This document shows, one piece after another, positions 6,794 to 15,507 of a stretch of DNA of 27,613 bases. The stretch is taken from positions 1-27,613 of the forward strand of contig JBFLZY010000033.1 of the NCBI GenBank assembly GCA_040755975.1. Reading direction: 5' to 3'. How positions within the stretch are numbered: the first letter of the stretch is position 1; each line of letters begins with the position of its first letter. Source of the stretch: JAIMBK01 sp040755975. Lineage in GTDB: Bacteria > Bacillota > Desulfotomaculia > Desulfotomaculales > Nap2-2B. Below the pieces are notes generated by a model, which was not told where the DNA came from, searched no databases, and worked only from the letters and a program-made list of their open reading frames with translations. The position numbers were made by a program, and so were the translations under genes.

Positions 6794-7609
6794 ATGGAGA
6801 TCAGGCTGGACGAAAAGGACCTGGATTTCGTAATCCGTACGGTAGTGACCAAACGCAGCGATTACGACAACATCAAAGAAATAATCCGGGATAAACCGGA
6901 TTTAATCAACACCATGCTTGATGATCCCAGGCTTTTCCAGCGCATCGCCAACGAAGAAGAGGTTTTCCTCAAAATATCGCCCTACCTTTTCTTTGAAATA
7001 CTGCTGCGCCAGGCCCACCGGGACCTCCAGACGAGGACGTACACCTACGAAAAAATCGGGCTCACCACGGAGATACCGGTCTTCGACGCCCAAAAAGTAT
7101 CCGGCTTTCTGAAGGACGACGGACTGAGAACCTACCTGGCCGGCATGTTGAGCTCCTTCACCAAAACGCAAAGTACGGTAATTTACTTTAAAATCGGCAA
7201 GAAATACCATAAGCGCAAATATTCCGACCTGGACGTGGATGACCTGAAGGAACTTTCCGTTTTAGTCGAAGAGGAATACAAATTCCCCCTCTATAAACGG
7301 ATCGCCGACGTTTGTCTGTTCTTAACCGGGATATTTCCCGAAGCCATCGAGCAGGGGGTGCGCTATCCTTCCTCCGGCCGGGCCCGCCCGCCGGCAATTG
7401 CCGGCAAAAAACGCCGCAGCATCGACGACTACATCCAGGAGGGCCAGGAGTTTTACCGCCTGGCCGCGGAGCGCTCCCATTCCACATCAGGCTGGGGCGC
7501 CGGAGTCTTCAATCGCCTCGCCGACAACTTTGAACACGTCCGGAAGCCCCTTTTGTACATCGCCGGCCGTTACCTTTCCTTTCAAAAGCACCGGTGGTTT
7601 GATTACTGA
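6794..7609 (+). CDS. Conserved-looking hypothetical protein, soluble, 271 residues
   Basis: GGAGGGAG seven bases before the ATG and an uninterrupted charged reading frame make this a real gene. No signal peptide or membrane segment is seen. Residues 1-90 are helical and acidic (LDEKDLDFVIRTVVTKRSDYDNIKEIIRD). The middle has a hydrophobic patch (SPYLFFEILLRQAHRDL) and a helix (KFPLYKRIADVCLFLTGIFPEAIE). A Pro/Arg-rich linker (SGRARPPAIAGKKRR, about 192-206) leads to a C-terminal helical domain (IDDYIQEGQEFYRLAAER ... RLADNFEHVRKPLLYIAGRYL). I do not recognise a family. It stands alone, upstream of and convergent with the sugar-acid operon. Confidence 0.85.
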   Translation: MEIRLDEKDLDFVIRTVVTKRSDYDNIKEIIRDKPDLINTMLDDPRLFQRIANEEEVFLKISPYLFFEILLRQAHRDLQTRTYTYEKIGLTTEIPVFDAQKVSGFLKDDGLRTYLAGMLSSFTKTQSTVIYFKIGKKYHKRKYSDLDVDDLKELSVLVEEEYKFPLYKRIADVCLFLTGIFPEAIEQGVRYPSSGRARPPAIAGKKRRSIDDYIQEGQEFYRLAAERSHSTSGWGAGVFNRLADNFEHVRKPLLYIAGRYLSFQKHRWFDY

Positions 7610-7625
7610 CTTGCCCTCTCCTTGA

Positions 7626-7910
7626 ATGAATGGTAAACTAAAAACCAAAGGGGCAAATCCCCGGAAAGAACGTGAATTTGCTTTTTATGGGGACGTAGAT
7701 TTTATCCCCACCGAAGAGTATACGCCGCAAGACGCCGAAAAAGCAATGGCCGACGCCCGTTTTGTGGTGCAGATGGCCGCGCCGGCTAAATACCCTCCGG
7801 GCAGCGAGAATACCGGCCGGATTCCTCAATCACCTTTTCCGCCCTTTAAAACCTTAATAATGTTTCGGGCCGCCGCCAGGCCCATTTTCAGATTGGCTTC
7901 CCGCGTATAA
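7626..7910 (+). CDS. Doubtful small ORF overlapping the end of the dehydrogenase gene
   Basis: 94 codons starting 16 bases after the preceding gene. Residues 1-60 (KEREFAFYGDVDFIPTEEYTPQDAEKAMADARFVVQMAAP) have a protein-like composition. The last third runs antisense into the dehydrogenase 3' end (from 7826) and looks like chance sequence. No ribosome site is apparent. It may be the truncated start of a former gene or not coding at all. No family recognised. Confidence 0.3.
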   Translation: MNGKLKTKGANPRKEREFAFYGDVDFIPTEEYTPQDAEKAMADARFVVQMAAPAKYPPGSENTGRIPQSPFPPFKTLIMFRAAARPIFRLASRV

Positions 7911-8785
7911 GCCCCGATATGAGGGGTCACAACCACGTTGTCCAATTCGAGCAACGGGCTGTCCGCCGGGGGTTCCTGGGCAAAAACATCCAGGGCCGCC
8001 CCCTTAATCCAGCCGTTTTTAAGGGCCCTGTACAGGGCTTCCTCGTCCACCAGCTCTCCCCTGGCAGTGTTTATTAAGACGGCCTCCTTTTTCATCAGGC
8101 GCAGCCGTTCTTCGCTAATCAAGTGATACGTCTCCCGGGTTAAAGGAGCGTGCAGGCTGACAAAATCCGACCCTCTTAAAAGGTCGTCTAAGCTTGTGTA
8201 AGTAATGCCCAGCCGACCGGCAGCCTTGGTGTCGGGCCAGGGGTCGTAGGCCAGGATACGCATGTTGAAGCCGCGGGCTCTGTGCGCCACAGCAAGTCCG
8301 ATTCTCCCGGTGCCCACAATGCCTATCGTCTTCTCCCAAACTTCCCAGCCAACGACTCTATCCCATCTTTTCTGCCTGGTAACCCTGTCGGCCAGGGGGA
8401 TGCCCCTGACCACGGCCAAAAGGAGCCCCCAGACAAGGTCGGCAACCGCCTGGGTGTTGCTTCCCGGCGCATTGGTAACTATAATCCCCCGGCTTTTGGC
8501 CGCAGCCACATCTATATTATCCATACCTACACCGTGTTTGGCAATCACCTTCAGCCCGGGCGCGGCTTCCATGACCCTCTCGGTAACCGGGTCCACACCC
8601 ACCAGCAGGGCCTGAAGAGGGCGATGCCGCATAACTGCTTCGATCATCTCTTCCTCTGTTAAAGGCCGCCCCTTGTCGTTCCAGACAAGTTCCAGGCCCT
8701 GGTCCTCCAGCAGTTTTTTAGGCTCCGGCGCATAACGGGAAAAAGACAGGGCCGTAACGAAAACTTTTTTCGAGCAAGCAGCCAA
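7826..8785 (-). CDS. D-isomer-specific 2-hydroxyacid dehydrogenase (phosphoglycerate dehydrogenase-like)
   Basis: 319 residues starting at a TTG with GGGGTGG about ten bases upstream. The NAD-binding Rossmann motif is GIVGTGRIG (155-163), with D181 after the second strand favouring NAD over NADP. Catalytic residues are R242 (INTARGELVDEEAL), E271 (FAQEPP) and H289 (VTPHIGAY). The N-terminal substrate domain carries KHGVGMDNIDV. The SerA regulatory ACT domain is absent, so it need not be a serine-biosynthesis enzyme. As the last gene of the sugar-acid operon it could reduce a 2-keto acid such as 2-ketogluconate, glyoxylate or hydroxypyruvate; that choice is inference from context. Confidence 0.9.
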   Translation of the reverse strand: MAACSKKVFVTALSFSRYAPEPKKLLEDQGLELVWNDKGRPLTEEEMIEAVMRHRPLQALLVGVDPVTERVMEAAPGLKVIAKHGVGMDNIDVAAAKSRGIIVTNAPGSNTQAVADLVWGLLLAVVRGIPLADRVTRQKRWDRVVGWEVWEKTIGIVGTGRIGLAVAHRARGFNMRILAYDPWPDTKAAGRLGITYTSLDDLLRGSDFVSLHAPLTRETYHLISEERLRLMKKEAVLINTARGELVDEEALYRALKNGWIKGAALDVFAQEPPADSPLLELDNVVVTPHIGAYTREANLKMGLAAARNIIKVLKGGKGD

Positions 8786-8808
8786 TTATTTTTTCCACCC
8801 CTTTATTA

Positions 8809-10353
8809 TCAATGCCGGGCGTCGCGCCTTTGAAAATTGCTGATCAAAGCAAAGTGGGGCTGCAGGCTCCGGTAGACCTGCCGGTAAAGGTTGTAGAGCT
8901 CGCGGTAAATTTCCCGGTTCCGCCGGTCGGGCAGAAATTCCCGGCGCACTTTCACCATCTTATCTATGGCTCCTATCCCGTCCACAAAACCCAACCCCCA
9001 CATCGCCAGCAAAGCGGCACCCAAAGAGGGTGCCTCGTGCACCGCAGGCAGTTTCACCGGATACCCGAAAACATCGCTCATAATCTGGCACCACAGGGGA
9101 GACCGGGTAAAGCCCCCTGCGGCTCTAATCTCCGCCGGCTCCCCGACCAGCTCTGTAATGGCCTGGAAAACACTGTACAGGCGGTAAATCACGCCTTCCA
9201 TCAGCGCGCGTACCAAATGGGCCTTCCCGTGGTGCAAGCCGAGACCAAAAAAAACACCGCGGGCATCGGGATTCCAGTTGGGGCTTCTTTCCCCCGTCAG
9301 AAAAGGCAGGCAAAGCAGCCCTTCCGCACCCGGCCCTGCCTTTTCCGCCAGTCTGTTCAGCAGCTCGTAGGCCTCGACGCCCTTTTCTTCAGCCTCCCTC
9401 ACTTCCTTCTCTCCCAAGGTGTCCCGGAACCAGCGGTAAACAATTCCGCCATTATTGATGGCCCCTCCCACCACCCAATGCCTGTCGGTCATCACGTAGC
9501 ACCAGGTCCGCCCCCGGGGATCGGTGAGGGGCCTTTCCGAGATGACGCGCACGGCCCCGCTCGTCCCTACCATGGCAACCACCTGGCCGGGGCTGCTGGC
9601 TCCCGAGCCCAGGCTGGAGAGGACGCCGTCGGCAGCACCGACAACTACCGGCAAACCTTCAGGAACCCCCAATTGCACCGCCGTCTCTTTGGTCAGTCTT
9701 CCGACTACTTCAGTTACGGGAACCGTTTCACTTAATTGTTCCCGGCGGATGCCCGCCAGGTCCAGGCACTCATCGTCCCACTGGAGAGTGTGGATATTGA
9801 ACAGGCCCGTCCCCGAGGCTACCGATTTGTCAATCACGAACCGCCCGAACCAGCGGTGGATGACGTATTCCTTCAAGGAAACAAACTTGGCCGCGCGCCG
9901 GAATATTTCGGGCCTTTCCTCCTTAAACCACAAAATCTTGGCGAAAGGATACATGGGATGGACGCGGCAGCCCGTGCGGCCGTAAATCTGCATGCCGTTA
10001 TCGGCGCCTTTGAGAAAATCGGCCTGGCGGACGCTGCGGTTATCCGCCCAGATAAGAGCATTGCTGAGCGGCTCTCCCCCAGCCCCCACGGCAACAACGC
10101 TATGAAACACCGAATCCAGGCCCATCCCGGCAATGCTGCCGCTGTTTACTCGTGAGCGCGCTACACACTGTTTCAGCGCCCTGCACACGGCCTCGTATAC
10201 CCTCTCCGGCTCCTGTTCGGCCCAGCCCGGTCGAGGCTGGAGCAGGGGATATTCCTGCGCCGCCACACTTACCGGTTGACCGTTAAGATCAAAAAGTACG
10301 GCGCGGCAGCCGGCAGTGCCTATATCCAGGCCGATAAAATAGGGACCCTCCAC
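8809..10353 (-). CDS. gntK: FGGY-family carbohydrate kinase, gluconokinase-like
   Basis: 514 residues, the length of Bacillus GntK. It begins at a GTG overlapping the stop of the LarA-like gene, with GGGAGG upstream. The N-terminal ATP site is FIGLDIGTAGCRAVLFDLNG. ALIWADNRS, GRTGCRVHPMYPFAKILWFKEERPEIF, FVSLKEYVIHRWFG and ASGTGLFNIHTLQWDDECLDLAGI follow closely the pattern I know for gluconokinases rather than xylulokinases or glycerol kinases. The C-terminal domain has VVGAADGVLSSLGSG (with the catalytic Asp), GTSGAVRV and RAAGGFTRSPLW. Expected reaction: ATP + D-gluconate to 6-phospho-D-gluconate. Other aldonates or ketoses are possible because the FGGY family changes substrate readily. 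Confidence 0.85.
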   Translation of the reverse strand: MEGPYFIGLDIGTAGCRAVLFDLNGQPVSVAAQEYPLLQPRPGWAEQEPERVYEAVCRALKQCVARSRVNSGSIAGMGLDSVFHSVVAVGAGGEPLSNALIWADNRSVRQADFLKGADNGMQIYGRTGCRVHPMYPFAKILWFKEERPEIFRRAAKFVSLKEYVIHRWFGRFVIDKSVASGTGLFNIHTLQWDDECLDLAGIRREQLSETVPVTEVVGRLTKETAVQLGVPEGLPVVVGAADGVLSSLGSGASSPGQVVAMVGTSGAVRVISERPLTDPRGRTWCYVMTDRHWVVGGAINNGGIVYRWFRDTLGEKEVREAEEKGVEAYELLNRLAEKAGPGAEGLLCLPFLTGERSPNWNPDARGVFFGLGLHHGKAHLVRALMEGVIYRLYSVFQAITELVGEPAEIRAAGGFTRSPLWCQIMSDVFGYPVKLPAVHEAPSLGAALLAMWGLGFVDGIGAIDKMVKVRREFLPDRRNREIYRELYNLYRQVYRSLQPHFALISNFQRRDARH

Positions 10354-11639
10354 TACATGCTACCTCCCGCCACTAATGGTAAAATTTCCCCCCCGTGCCT
10401 GAAACACAAAACTTTTGCCCGGCGCCCCTGGAGGGCAAGAGCCATTTCCAGGGCGTCCTGCGGTGTTGGCGCCCATTTAAAGCCAATTTTTTCGGCTGTT
10501 TCCGGGCCAATCCCCGGTGAAACCAGGATACACGAAGCTTTCCTTTGGATGACTTCGCCAACGTGAACCAGGTGGGCGGCCACCGTCAGGTCGGTGAGGA
10601 CGCCTTCCTCAACCATCCTTTTGACCTCAGCCAGCGGGTGGTAACCCAACTCACTTACCGCTGGGTGCTGGGAAGCGACACCCTCCGGGCACGGCGTGAC
10701 CAGAATTATTACTCCCCCCTCCTTGACCGCCAGGTCGGAAGAGTAGATGCCTTTAGCCGCCTGCCACATCTCTGTATCGGCAGGGTAGGAATCCGTAAGT
10801 ACTATATCGGCCGGCTCCGGTATGCGCACCCCGAAAATCTCCAAAGAAACCCTGCACCCTGCCCGGTGCGCCGCCACCAGGTCCCCGCAAAAGGCCGCCA
10901 CCACCCGCCCCTGTCTGTCCTGAACCACATTTATAACAGCGTCCAGCCCGGCCTTTCTGGCCACCGTTTCAATCTCCTGCCGGACGGGATTGTCGGCCCT
11001 GCCCATTATCTCCCGCCCCTGATACAGAGCGCTCAACCAGTGGGTCTGCTCCGTCGTCCGGCCGCCGCAAACAGCCGGCTGGATTATCTTGCCTCCCCCG
11101 CTGAAGCCTGCAACCCGGTGGGGCACGATGTGGCCGATACCCAGGACAAAATCGGCTTTCAGCACTTCTTTGTTCAGCCAGATCTCCGTTCCGTTGGGGG
11201 TTTTCCCGATAAACTCCAGGCTGGAGCTGTCGCGCCAGTTGTGGCTGATCACTTTAAACCTGCGGACAACTTCAGCCCCCAGCTTTTTTTCACTCTCGGC
11301 GGCGGTCATGGGCCGGTGGGTACCGAGGCCCACCAGAATGGTTATATTCTCTTCAGAAGCCCCGCCTTCTTTTAATTCGGCAAAAACGAAAGGCAGGATT
11401 TTATAAACGGGGGTAAGGCGGGTATTATCGTCCACTATAATCAGGATATTCTTCTTGCCTTTCGCCATTTCGGCAATTCTCGGAGTGCCTGCGGGGCTAA
11501 GGAGGGCACGGCTGATGATCTCTTCCTCTCTTTCCCTGCCGGCGAAATCCAGAGGTTCAAACACGCCGGCGAGGTTGTCTTCTTTTATCTCAACCCCGGG
11601 CACATCATCGTAAGGAAACCCGATCCGCATTTTTTTCAC
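10353..11639 (-). CDS. LarA-family nickel-pincer-dependent 2-hydroxyacid racemase/epimerase
   Basis: 428 residues, full length. Motifs in order are DDNTRLTP (70-77), GLGTHRPMT with H108, GHIVPHRVAGFSGGGKIIQP with H174 and K184, and TEQTHW with H200. These fall at the same numbers as the cofactor-binding and catalytic residues of Lactobacillus LarA (H108, H174, K184, H200). K184 carries the covalent nickel-pincer nucleotide, so the protein looks catalytically competent. The superfamily includes lactate, malate and hydroxyglutarate racemases and D-gluconate 2-epimerases. The gluconokinase and fructuronate-reductase neighbours favour D-gluconate/D-mannonate epimerisation (inference). The maturation genes larB, larC and larE are not in the window. 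Confidence 0.88.
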   Translation of the reverse strand: MKKMRIGFPYDDVPGVEIKEDNLAGVFEPLDFAGREREEEIISRALLSPAGTPRIAEMAKGKKNILIIVDDNTRLTPVYKILPFVFAELKEGGASEENITILVGLGTHRPMTAAESEKKLGAEVVRRFKVISHNWRDSSSLEFIGKTPNGTEIWLNKEVLKADFVLGIGHIVPHRVAGFSGGGKIIQPAVCGGRTTEQTHWLSALYQGREIMGRADNPVRQEIETVARKAGLDAVINVVQDRQGRVVAAFCGDLVAAHRAGCRVSLEIFGVRIPEPADIVLTDSYPADTEMWQAAKGIYSSDLAVKEGGVIILVTPCPEGVASQHPAVSELGYHPLAEVKRMVEEGVLTDLTVAAHLVHVGEVIQRKASCILVSPGIGPETAEKIGFKWAPTPQDALEMALALQGRRAKVLCFRHGGEILPLVAGGSM

Positions 11640-11709
11640 TCCCTGAATTCAAAAGACAAACCCATAACGTCACGAAAACCGGAAACGAACATTCCCGCCT
11701 GGGGGCAGG

Positions 11710-12528
11710 TTACACCCCCGAATACGCCAGGAAACCTCCGTCTATCGGGATTACCGCCCCGTTTACGAACGAAGCAGACTCAGAACAAAGGAACAACACC
11801 GCCCCGATCAGGTCCTCCGGCAGCCCGTATCTCCCCATGGGCGTCATGTTTAAGATGCTTTGACCCCTCTTCGTGGGCCCGCCCGTCTTCTCATCAATCA
11901 AAAGATATTCGTTCTGTTTGGTTAACAGAAAACCGGGGGCTATCGCGTTGACCCTGATTTCCCTGGAATACTCCTGGTTAAAATGAACGGCCATCCACCG
12001 GGTAAAATTAGTAACCGCCGCTTTGGCGGCGCTGTAGGCGATGGTTCTCGTCAGCGGGGTATATGCTGCCATCGAAGAGATATTTATAACGACGCCCTTT
12101 TTCTTTTCCGCCATTATTTTGCCAAAAACCTGAGTAGGAAGTACGGAGCCCAGGAAATTGAGATTAAAAACTTTTTGGATGCCTTCAGGGGTTAAGTCAA
12201 AAAACGACTGGCCGGGCCCTGTTGTCGCCAGCGGGCTGTTTCCACCGGCCCCGTTGATAAGTATATCTACCGTGCCAAATTCTTTTACAACTATTTCTTT
12301 TGCCTTCTCTACAGACTCCTTATTCAAAACGTCAGCCTCCAGGCCAACGGCTTTTCCTCCCGACAGGTTGATTTCGTCGGCCACTTTTTCAGCTTCGTCT
12401 TTTCTTAAATCCAGCACCGCCGTTTTTGCACCCTGCGCCGCCAGCGCTTTCGACAGACAGGAGCACAATACGCCTGCACCGCCTGTAACAACGGCCACTT
12501 TGTCCTTCAGGTCGACACTTATATCCAC
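11710..12528 (-). CDS. YjmF/UxuB-like SDR fructuronate reductase (D-mannonate oxidoreductase)
   Basis: 272 residues from the GTG at 12528, chosen because AGGGGGT lies seven bases upstream and the SDR domain begins immediately after; the frame stays open to 12615 but without a better start. NAD(P) motif TGGAGVLC (15-22), NGAG (92-95), catalytic S151/S152 and Y165SAAK169. The segments ATTGPGQSFFDLTPEGIQKVFNLNFLG, NISSMAAYTPLTRTIAYSAAKAAVTNFTRW and the ending IPIDGGFLAYSGV match the pattern I recall for Bacillus YjmF, an SDR-type mannonate oxidoreductase. Expected reaction: D-fructuronate + NAD(P)H to D-mannonate. A small perfect hairpin (CTCTCT-AA-AGAGAG leftward) lies just upstream near 12573-12586. 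Confidence 0.82.
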   Translation of the reverse strand: MDISVDLKDKVAVVTGGAGVLCSCLSKALAAQGAKTAVLDLRKDEAEKVADEINLSGGKAVGLEADVLNKESVEKAKEIVVKEFGTVDILINGAGGNSPLATTGPGQSFFDLTPEGIQKVFNLNFLGSVLPTQVFGKIMAEKKKGVVINISSMAAYTPLTRTIAYSAAKAAVTNFTRWMAVHFNQEYSREIRVNAIAPGFLLTKQNEYLLIDEKTGGPTKRGQSILNMTPMGRYGLPEDLIGAVLFLCSESASFVNGAVIPIDGGFLAYSGV

Positions 12529-12622
12529 GGTTCTACCCCCTTGTCCGATCGTAATTGCCCCGCTCAAATCTTTCGTCCTCTCTTTAGAGAGTTGAAGCTT
12601 TTCAACCGCCAGCACCAGGCCG

Positions 12623-13381
12623 CTATAATGTCGCCCCTCCGTCGATCGTAATGACGCTGCCGGTCATAAAGGCGGCCTCGTCACAGCAGGCGAACAATAT
12701 CGCCTGCGCTATTTCTTCCTCTTTTCCCAGGCGGCCCATCGGCTGCCGGGCACAAAACCCGGCCCTGGCGGCTTCCGGATCGGCAGACGCCCGGATCCGC
12801 TCCTCGAGCCCCTCGGTAAGGGTAGTCCCGGGGCAGACGCAGTTTACCCTTATGTTGTCGTTAATATAATCAATCGCCATCGCCTTTGTAAGGGATACCA
12901 GGGCGCCTTTTGAAGCGCTGTAGGCGCTTCTATCCGGTATGCCCTTCAGGGCGGCGATGGAGGCGACGTTTACAATGACGCCGCCGCCGGCTTTTTTCAT
13001 CTCCAGGACGGCGTACTTCGACACAAGAAAAGCCCCTTTAACGTTGACGTTCATGGTTTTTGTGAAGTCCTCTTCCGACATGTTGTCGACCCTGCCGGGC
13101 AAAACGACACCCGCGTTATTGACCAGGATGTCGATTTTCCCGAAGGCCCTCACTGTTTCTTTGACCATCCTTTCGGCATCGGCCGCGCTGGAGACGTCGC
13201 CCGGAACGTATATACAATCCGCTCCTTCGTTTTTAACCAATTCGAAAGTTTTCTCCCCTTTTTTTGGTGACAGGTTATTAACCGCCACCTTTGCTCCGTT
13301 TCTCCCAAACAATATCGCGGCCGCCCGCCCTATTCCGGATCCTGCGCCGGTGATCAAAACCGCCTTGTCAAAAAAACGCAT
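12623..13381 (-). CDS. Classical short-chain dehydrogenase/reductase
   Basis: 252 residues with GAGGGGTG before the ATG. The cofactor motif is TGAGSGIG (11-18), then NNAG (88-91), S141 and Y154SASK158. The C-terminus MTGSVITIDGGATL is typical of FabG/KduD/gluconate 5-dehydrogenase-like enzymes. It resembles generic sugar or sugar-acid dehydrogenases closely enough that substrate cannot be assigned from sequence. In this operon it may oxidise or reduce an aldonate or uronate entering by the TRAP transporter. It is the first enzyme gene after dctM, and the 13382-13495 gap shows no clear terminator. Confidence 0.88.
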   Translation of the reverse strand: MRFFDKAVLITGAGSGIGRAAAILFGRNGAKVAVNNLSPKKGEKTFELVKNEGADCIYVPGDVSSAADAERMVKETVRAFGKIDILVNNAGVVLPGRVDNMSEEDFTKTMNVNVKGAFLVSKYAVLEMKKAGGGVIVNVASIAALKGIPDRSAYSASKGALVSLTKAMAIDYINDNIRVNCVCPGTTLTEGLEERIRASADPEAARAGFCARQPMGRLGKEEEIAQAILFACCDEAAFMTGSVITIDGGATL

Positions 13382-13495
13382 TTCCGCACCCCTCTTTTTT
13401 TAAGTCTACTCTTGACAGCGAGACCTACTTGTCATCCGCCGCCCGCCTGAAGCACCCCCGCAGGCCAGACAGTATTGCAACGGATCCCCTCCCGC

Positions 13496-14782
13496 TCAGC
13501 CCCTTCCGAAGATCAAATTGGGAACAAACAAGACGAGGTCCGGAAGATAAATCAGCAATACGGTCACAAGCACGACAGCCACAAGAAAAGGCAAAGTTTC
13601 TTTCATGTAATCCTCCAGAGGACAATCAACAATGGAACAAACGGCATACATGGCCGCTCCCACCGGTGGAGTGACATTTCCGATTGTAATTGCAATAACA
13701 AAAATCAGCCCAAAATGCACGGGGTCGAGGCCTAATTTCATGGCGATGGGAAGGAATATCGGAGTGAGCATCAGGATAAGCACCGATCCGTCGATAAACA
13801 TTCCCGCCAGCAAGAGGAACGCTATAATGATCAGCAGCAGGACGTGTGGGTTGCCGGATATTCCGAGCATAAAACCGGCGATGACTTCCGGTATCCGTTC
13901 CCAAACGATACCGTAACCGAATATCCCTGATAAGGCAATCAAGAACATAACTGCGCCAATGTCTATTATGGTGCCCTCCAGAGCCCTTTTAAACCTTTCC
14001 CACGTAAGCTCCCTGTAGGCCCAGATTCCAACAACTGCGGCATATACTGCCGCAAAAGTGCCCACCTCCGAGGGGGTAAACAGGCCAAACCGCAACCCCA
14101 GCAGCAACATAACCGGGAATAAAAGCGCCCATACGCCGCTCCCAAGGGCAGCCAACACCTCTTTCAGGGATGCCCGGTTACTCCTTTCGGGCAAATAACC
14201 TCTTCTCTTCGCCGAGATTGATACCGCCGCCATCAAGAAAAGAGTCATCAAAAGACCCGGCACTATACCCCCGGCGAAAAGCCGCCCTACGGAAATCTGA
14301 CCAACGGTGCCGTATAAAATAAGCCCGATACCGGGCGGGATTACCGGGGTGATAAGCGACGCAAAGCCGATCAGGGCAGTCACGTAACCCTTCGCGTAGC
14401 CTTTCCTGATCATTTCCGGACCGAGCACGCGCGCTTCCATGGAGGCATCGGCGATGCACGAACCCGAAACCCCTCCCATAAGGGCGGCCAGAACAACGCT
14501 CACCTGCGCCAAACCACCGCGCATATGCCCGGTTAACACTGCCGCCAGCGTCAGCAGTCTTTGGGTTATCCCCGTTTGATTCATAAGGTTGCCGGCAAAT
14601 ATAAACATCGGAATTGCCAGCAGGGCAAAGTTTTGCGTTTGGGAGATGGCAAGTTGCACAGGGATGGTGAAAGGCAGCTCAAGGTGCTGCAGGAAAAACA
14701 CAGTTCCCGAAATACCGATCGCAAAAGCCACAGGCATCCCTGTCAAAAGCAGGAACAAAAACACGCAAGTCACCAGCAACAT
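13496..14782 (-). CDS. dctM: TRAP transporter large membrane subunit
   Basis: 428 residues from the ATG at 14782, which has GGGGGG nine bases upstream; the TTG at 14800 would place that G-run inside the gene. About 12 hydrophobic segments span the protein. DctM signatures include the opening GMPVAFAIG, FVFAGNLMNQTG-like FIFAGNLMNQTGITQRL, MGGVSGSCIADASMEARVLGPEMIRKGY, GFASLITPVIPPGIGLILYGT and HFGLIFVIAITIGNVTPPVGAAMY. It forms the sodium-driven permease with DctQ and the binding protein DctP. The genes run P-Q-M in one operon, and the permease is followed by catabolic genes, so the transporter probably imports the sugar acid. Confidence 0.93.
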   Translation of the reverse strand: MLLVTCVFLFLLLTGMPVAFAIGISGTVFFLQHLELPFTIPVQLAISQTQNFALLAIPMFIFAGNLMNQTGITQRLLTLAAVLTGHMRGGLAQVSVVLAALMGGVSGSCIADASMEARVLGPEMIRKGYAKGYVTALIGFASLITPVIPPGIGLILYGTVGQISVGRLFAGGIVPGLLMTLFLMAAVSISAKRRGYLPERSNRASLKEVLAALGSGVWALLFPVMLLLGLRFGLFTPSEVGTFAAVYAAVVGIWAYRELTWERFKRALEGTIIDIGAVMFLIALSGIFGYGIVWERIPEVIAGFMLGISGNPHVLLLIIIAFLLLAGMFIDGSVLILMLTPIFLPIAMKLGLDPVHFGLIFVIAITIGNVTPPVGAAMYAVCSIVDCPLEDYMKETLPFLVAVVLVTVLLIYLPDLVLFVPNLIFGRG

Positions 14783-14885
14783 CTTCTCAAATCCCCCCAA
14801 CAGGCGGCAAGGTCAAACCGCAGCCACTATACCGCCCTCCCGAACACAACCTCAACTCGCGGAACTCCGGCAGCGCCCCTTTTTC

Positions 14886-15359
14886 TCAATGACCATGCTT
14901 TTGGGCAAATTCGCCTCTGATTTTAAGTATTGCAGTGATCAGCAAAAGCATCGCCCCTACAGGTACGCTGAGTGTAACCCACGTATAGCTAAAACCGGGG
15001 ATACCCTGAAAAGTCCTTGCCCTGGTGGTATAAGACAGCCACAGGCCAAACCCGATAAGATAGACTAAAAAAGCCACGATGATAAAGTAATTGAACGTTT
15101 TTATATACAGCCTGGCCTTTTCCGGAAGCCTGCTTATAAAAACATCGACGGTCATCAGCTTGCCCTCTCTCCAGGCTATGTCGGCGCTTAAAAAGCAGCA
15201 CCAGGCAAAAAGGAACGTAGCTGCATCTACAGCCCAATTAATGGGGTGGCCCATACTTCTCATTATCCCTGCCGTGAAGATCAAAACAACCATCAACACC
15301 AGTGCAGACCGGGCTACAAAAGACTCAATTTTACAGGCATATTCGTAAGCTTTCTTCAT
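14886..15359 (-). CDS. dctQ: TRAP transporter small membrane subunit
   Basis: 157 residues from the ATG at 15359, with GGTGG about eight bases upstream; the frame remains open to 15455 but the added residues are basic and unlike the family. Four hydrophobic segments are visible (around ALVLMVVLIFTAGIM, AATFLFAWCCFLSADIAW, FNYFIIVAFLVYLIGFGLWL and WVTLSVPVGAMLLLITAIL). The R-E-G-K-L after segment two (AWREGKLMTVDVF) is typical of DctQ. It associates with DctM in the cytoplasmic membrane. Confidence 0.9.
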   Translation of the reverse strand: MKKAYEYACKIESFVARSALVLMVVLIFTAGIMRSMGHPINWAVDAATFLFAWCCFLSADIAWREGKLMTVDVFISRLPEKARLYIKTFNYFIIVAFLVYLIGFGLWLSYTTRARTFQGIPGFSYTWVTLSVPVGAMLLLITAILKIRGEFAQKHGH

Positions 15360-15507
15360 AACGATATCCACCACCCCCCGCTTTCTCCGCACCGGATAAC
15401 GAACCAGGCGTTTTCCCGGCCCCCACGGCCTGTGAGTGGAGGCCGGGACTTTCACCGCAAAAAACGGGTGCGCTCGAACTTCTCTGCTTTCTTTTCTGTT
15501 GCTCTTT

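Noticed and set aside
8812..9735. 307-codon frame opposite the gluconokinase gene
   Set aside because: It is antisense to an unmistakable FGGY kinase and has no motif of its own.
10545..11375. 276-codon frame opposite the LarA-like gene
   Set aside because: It is antisense to a gene with fully conserved catalytic residues, and no ribosome site or family is seen.
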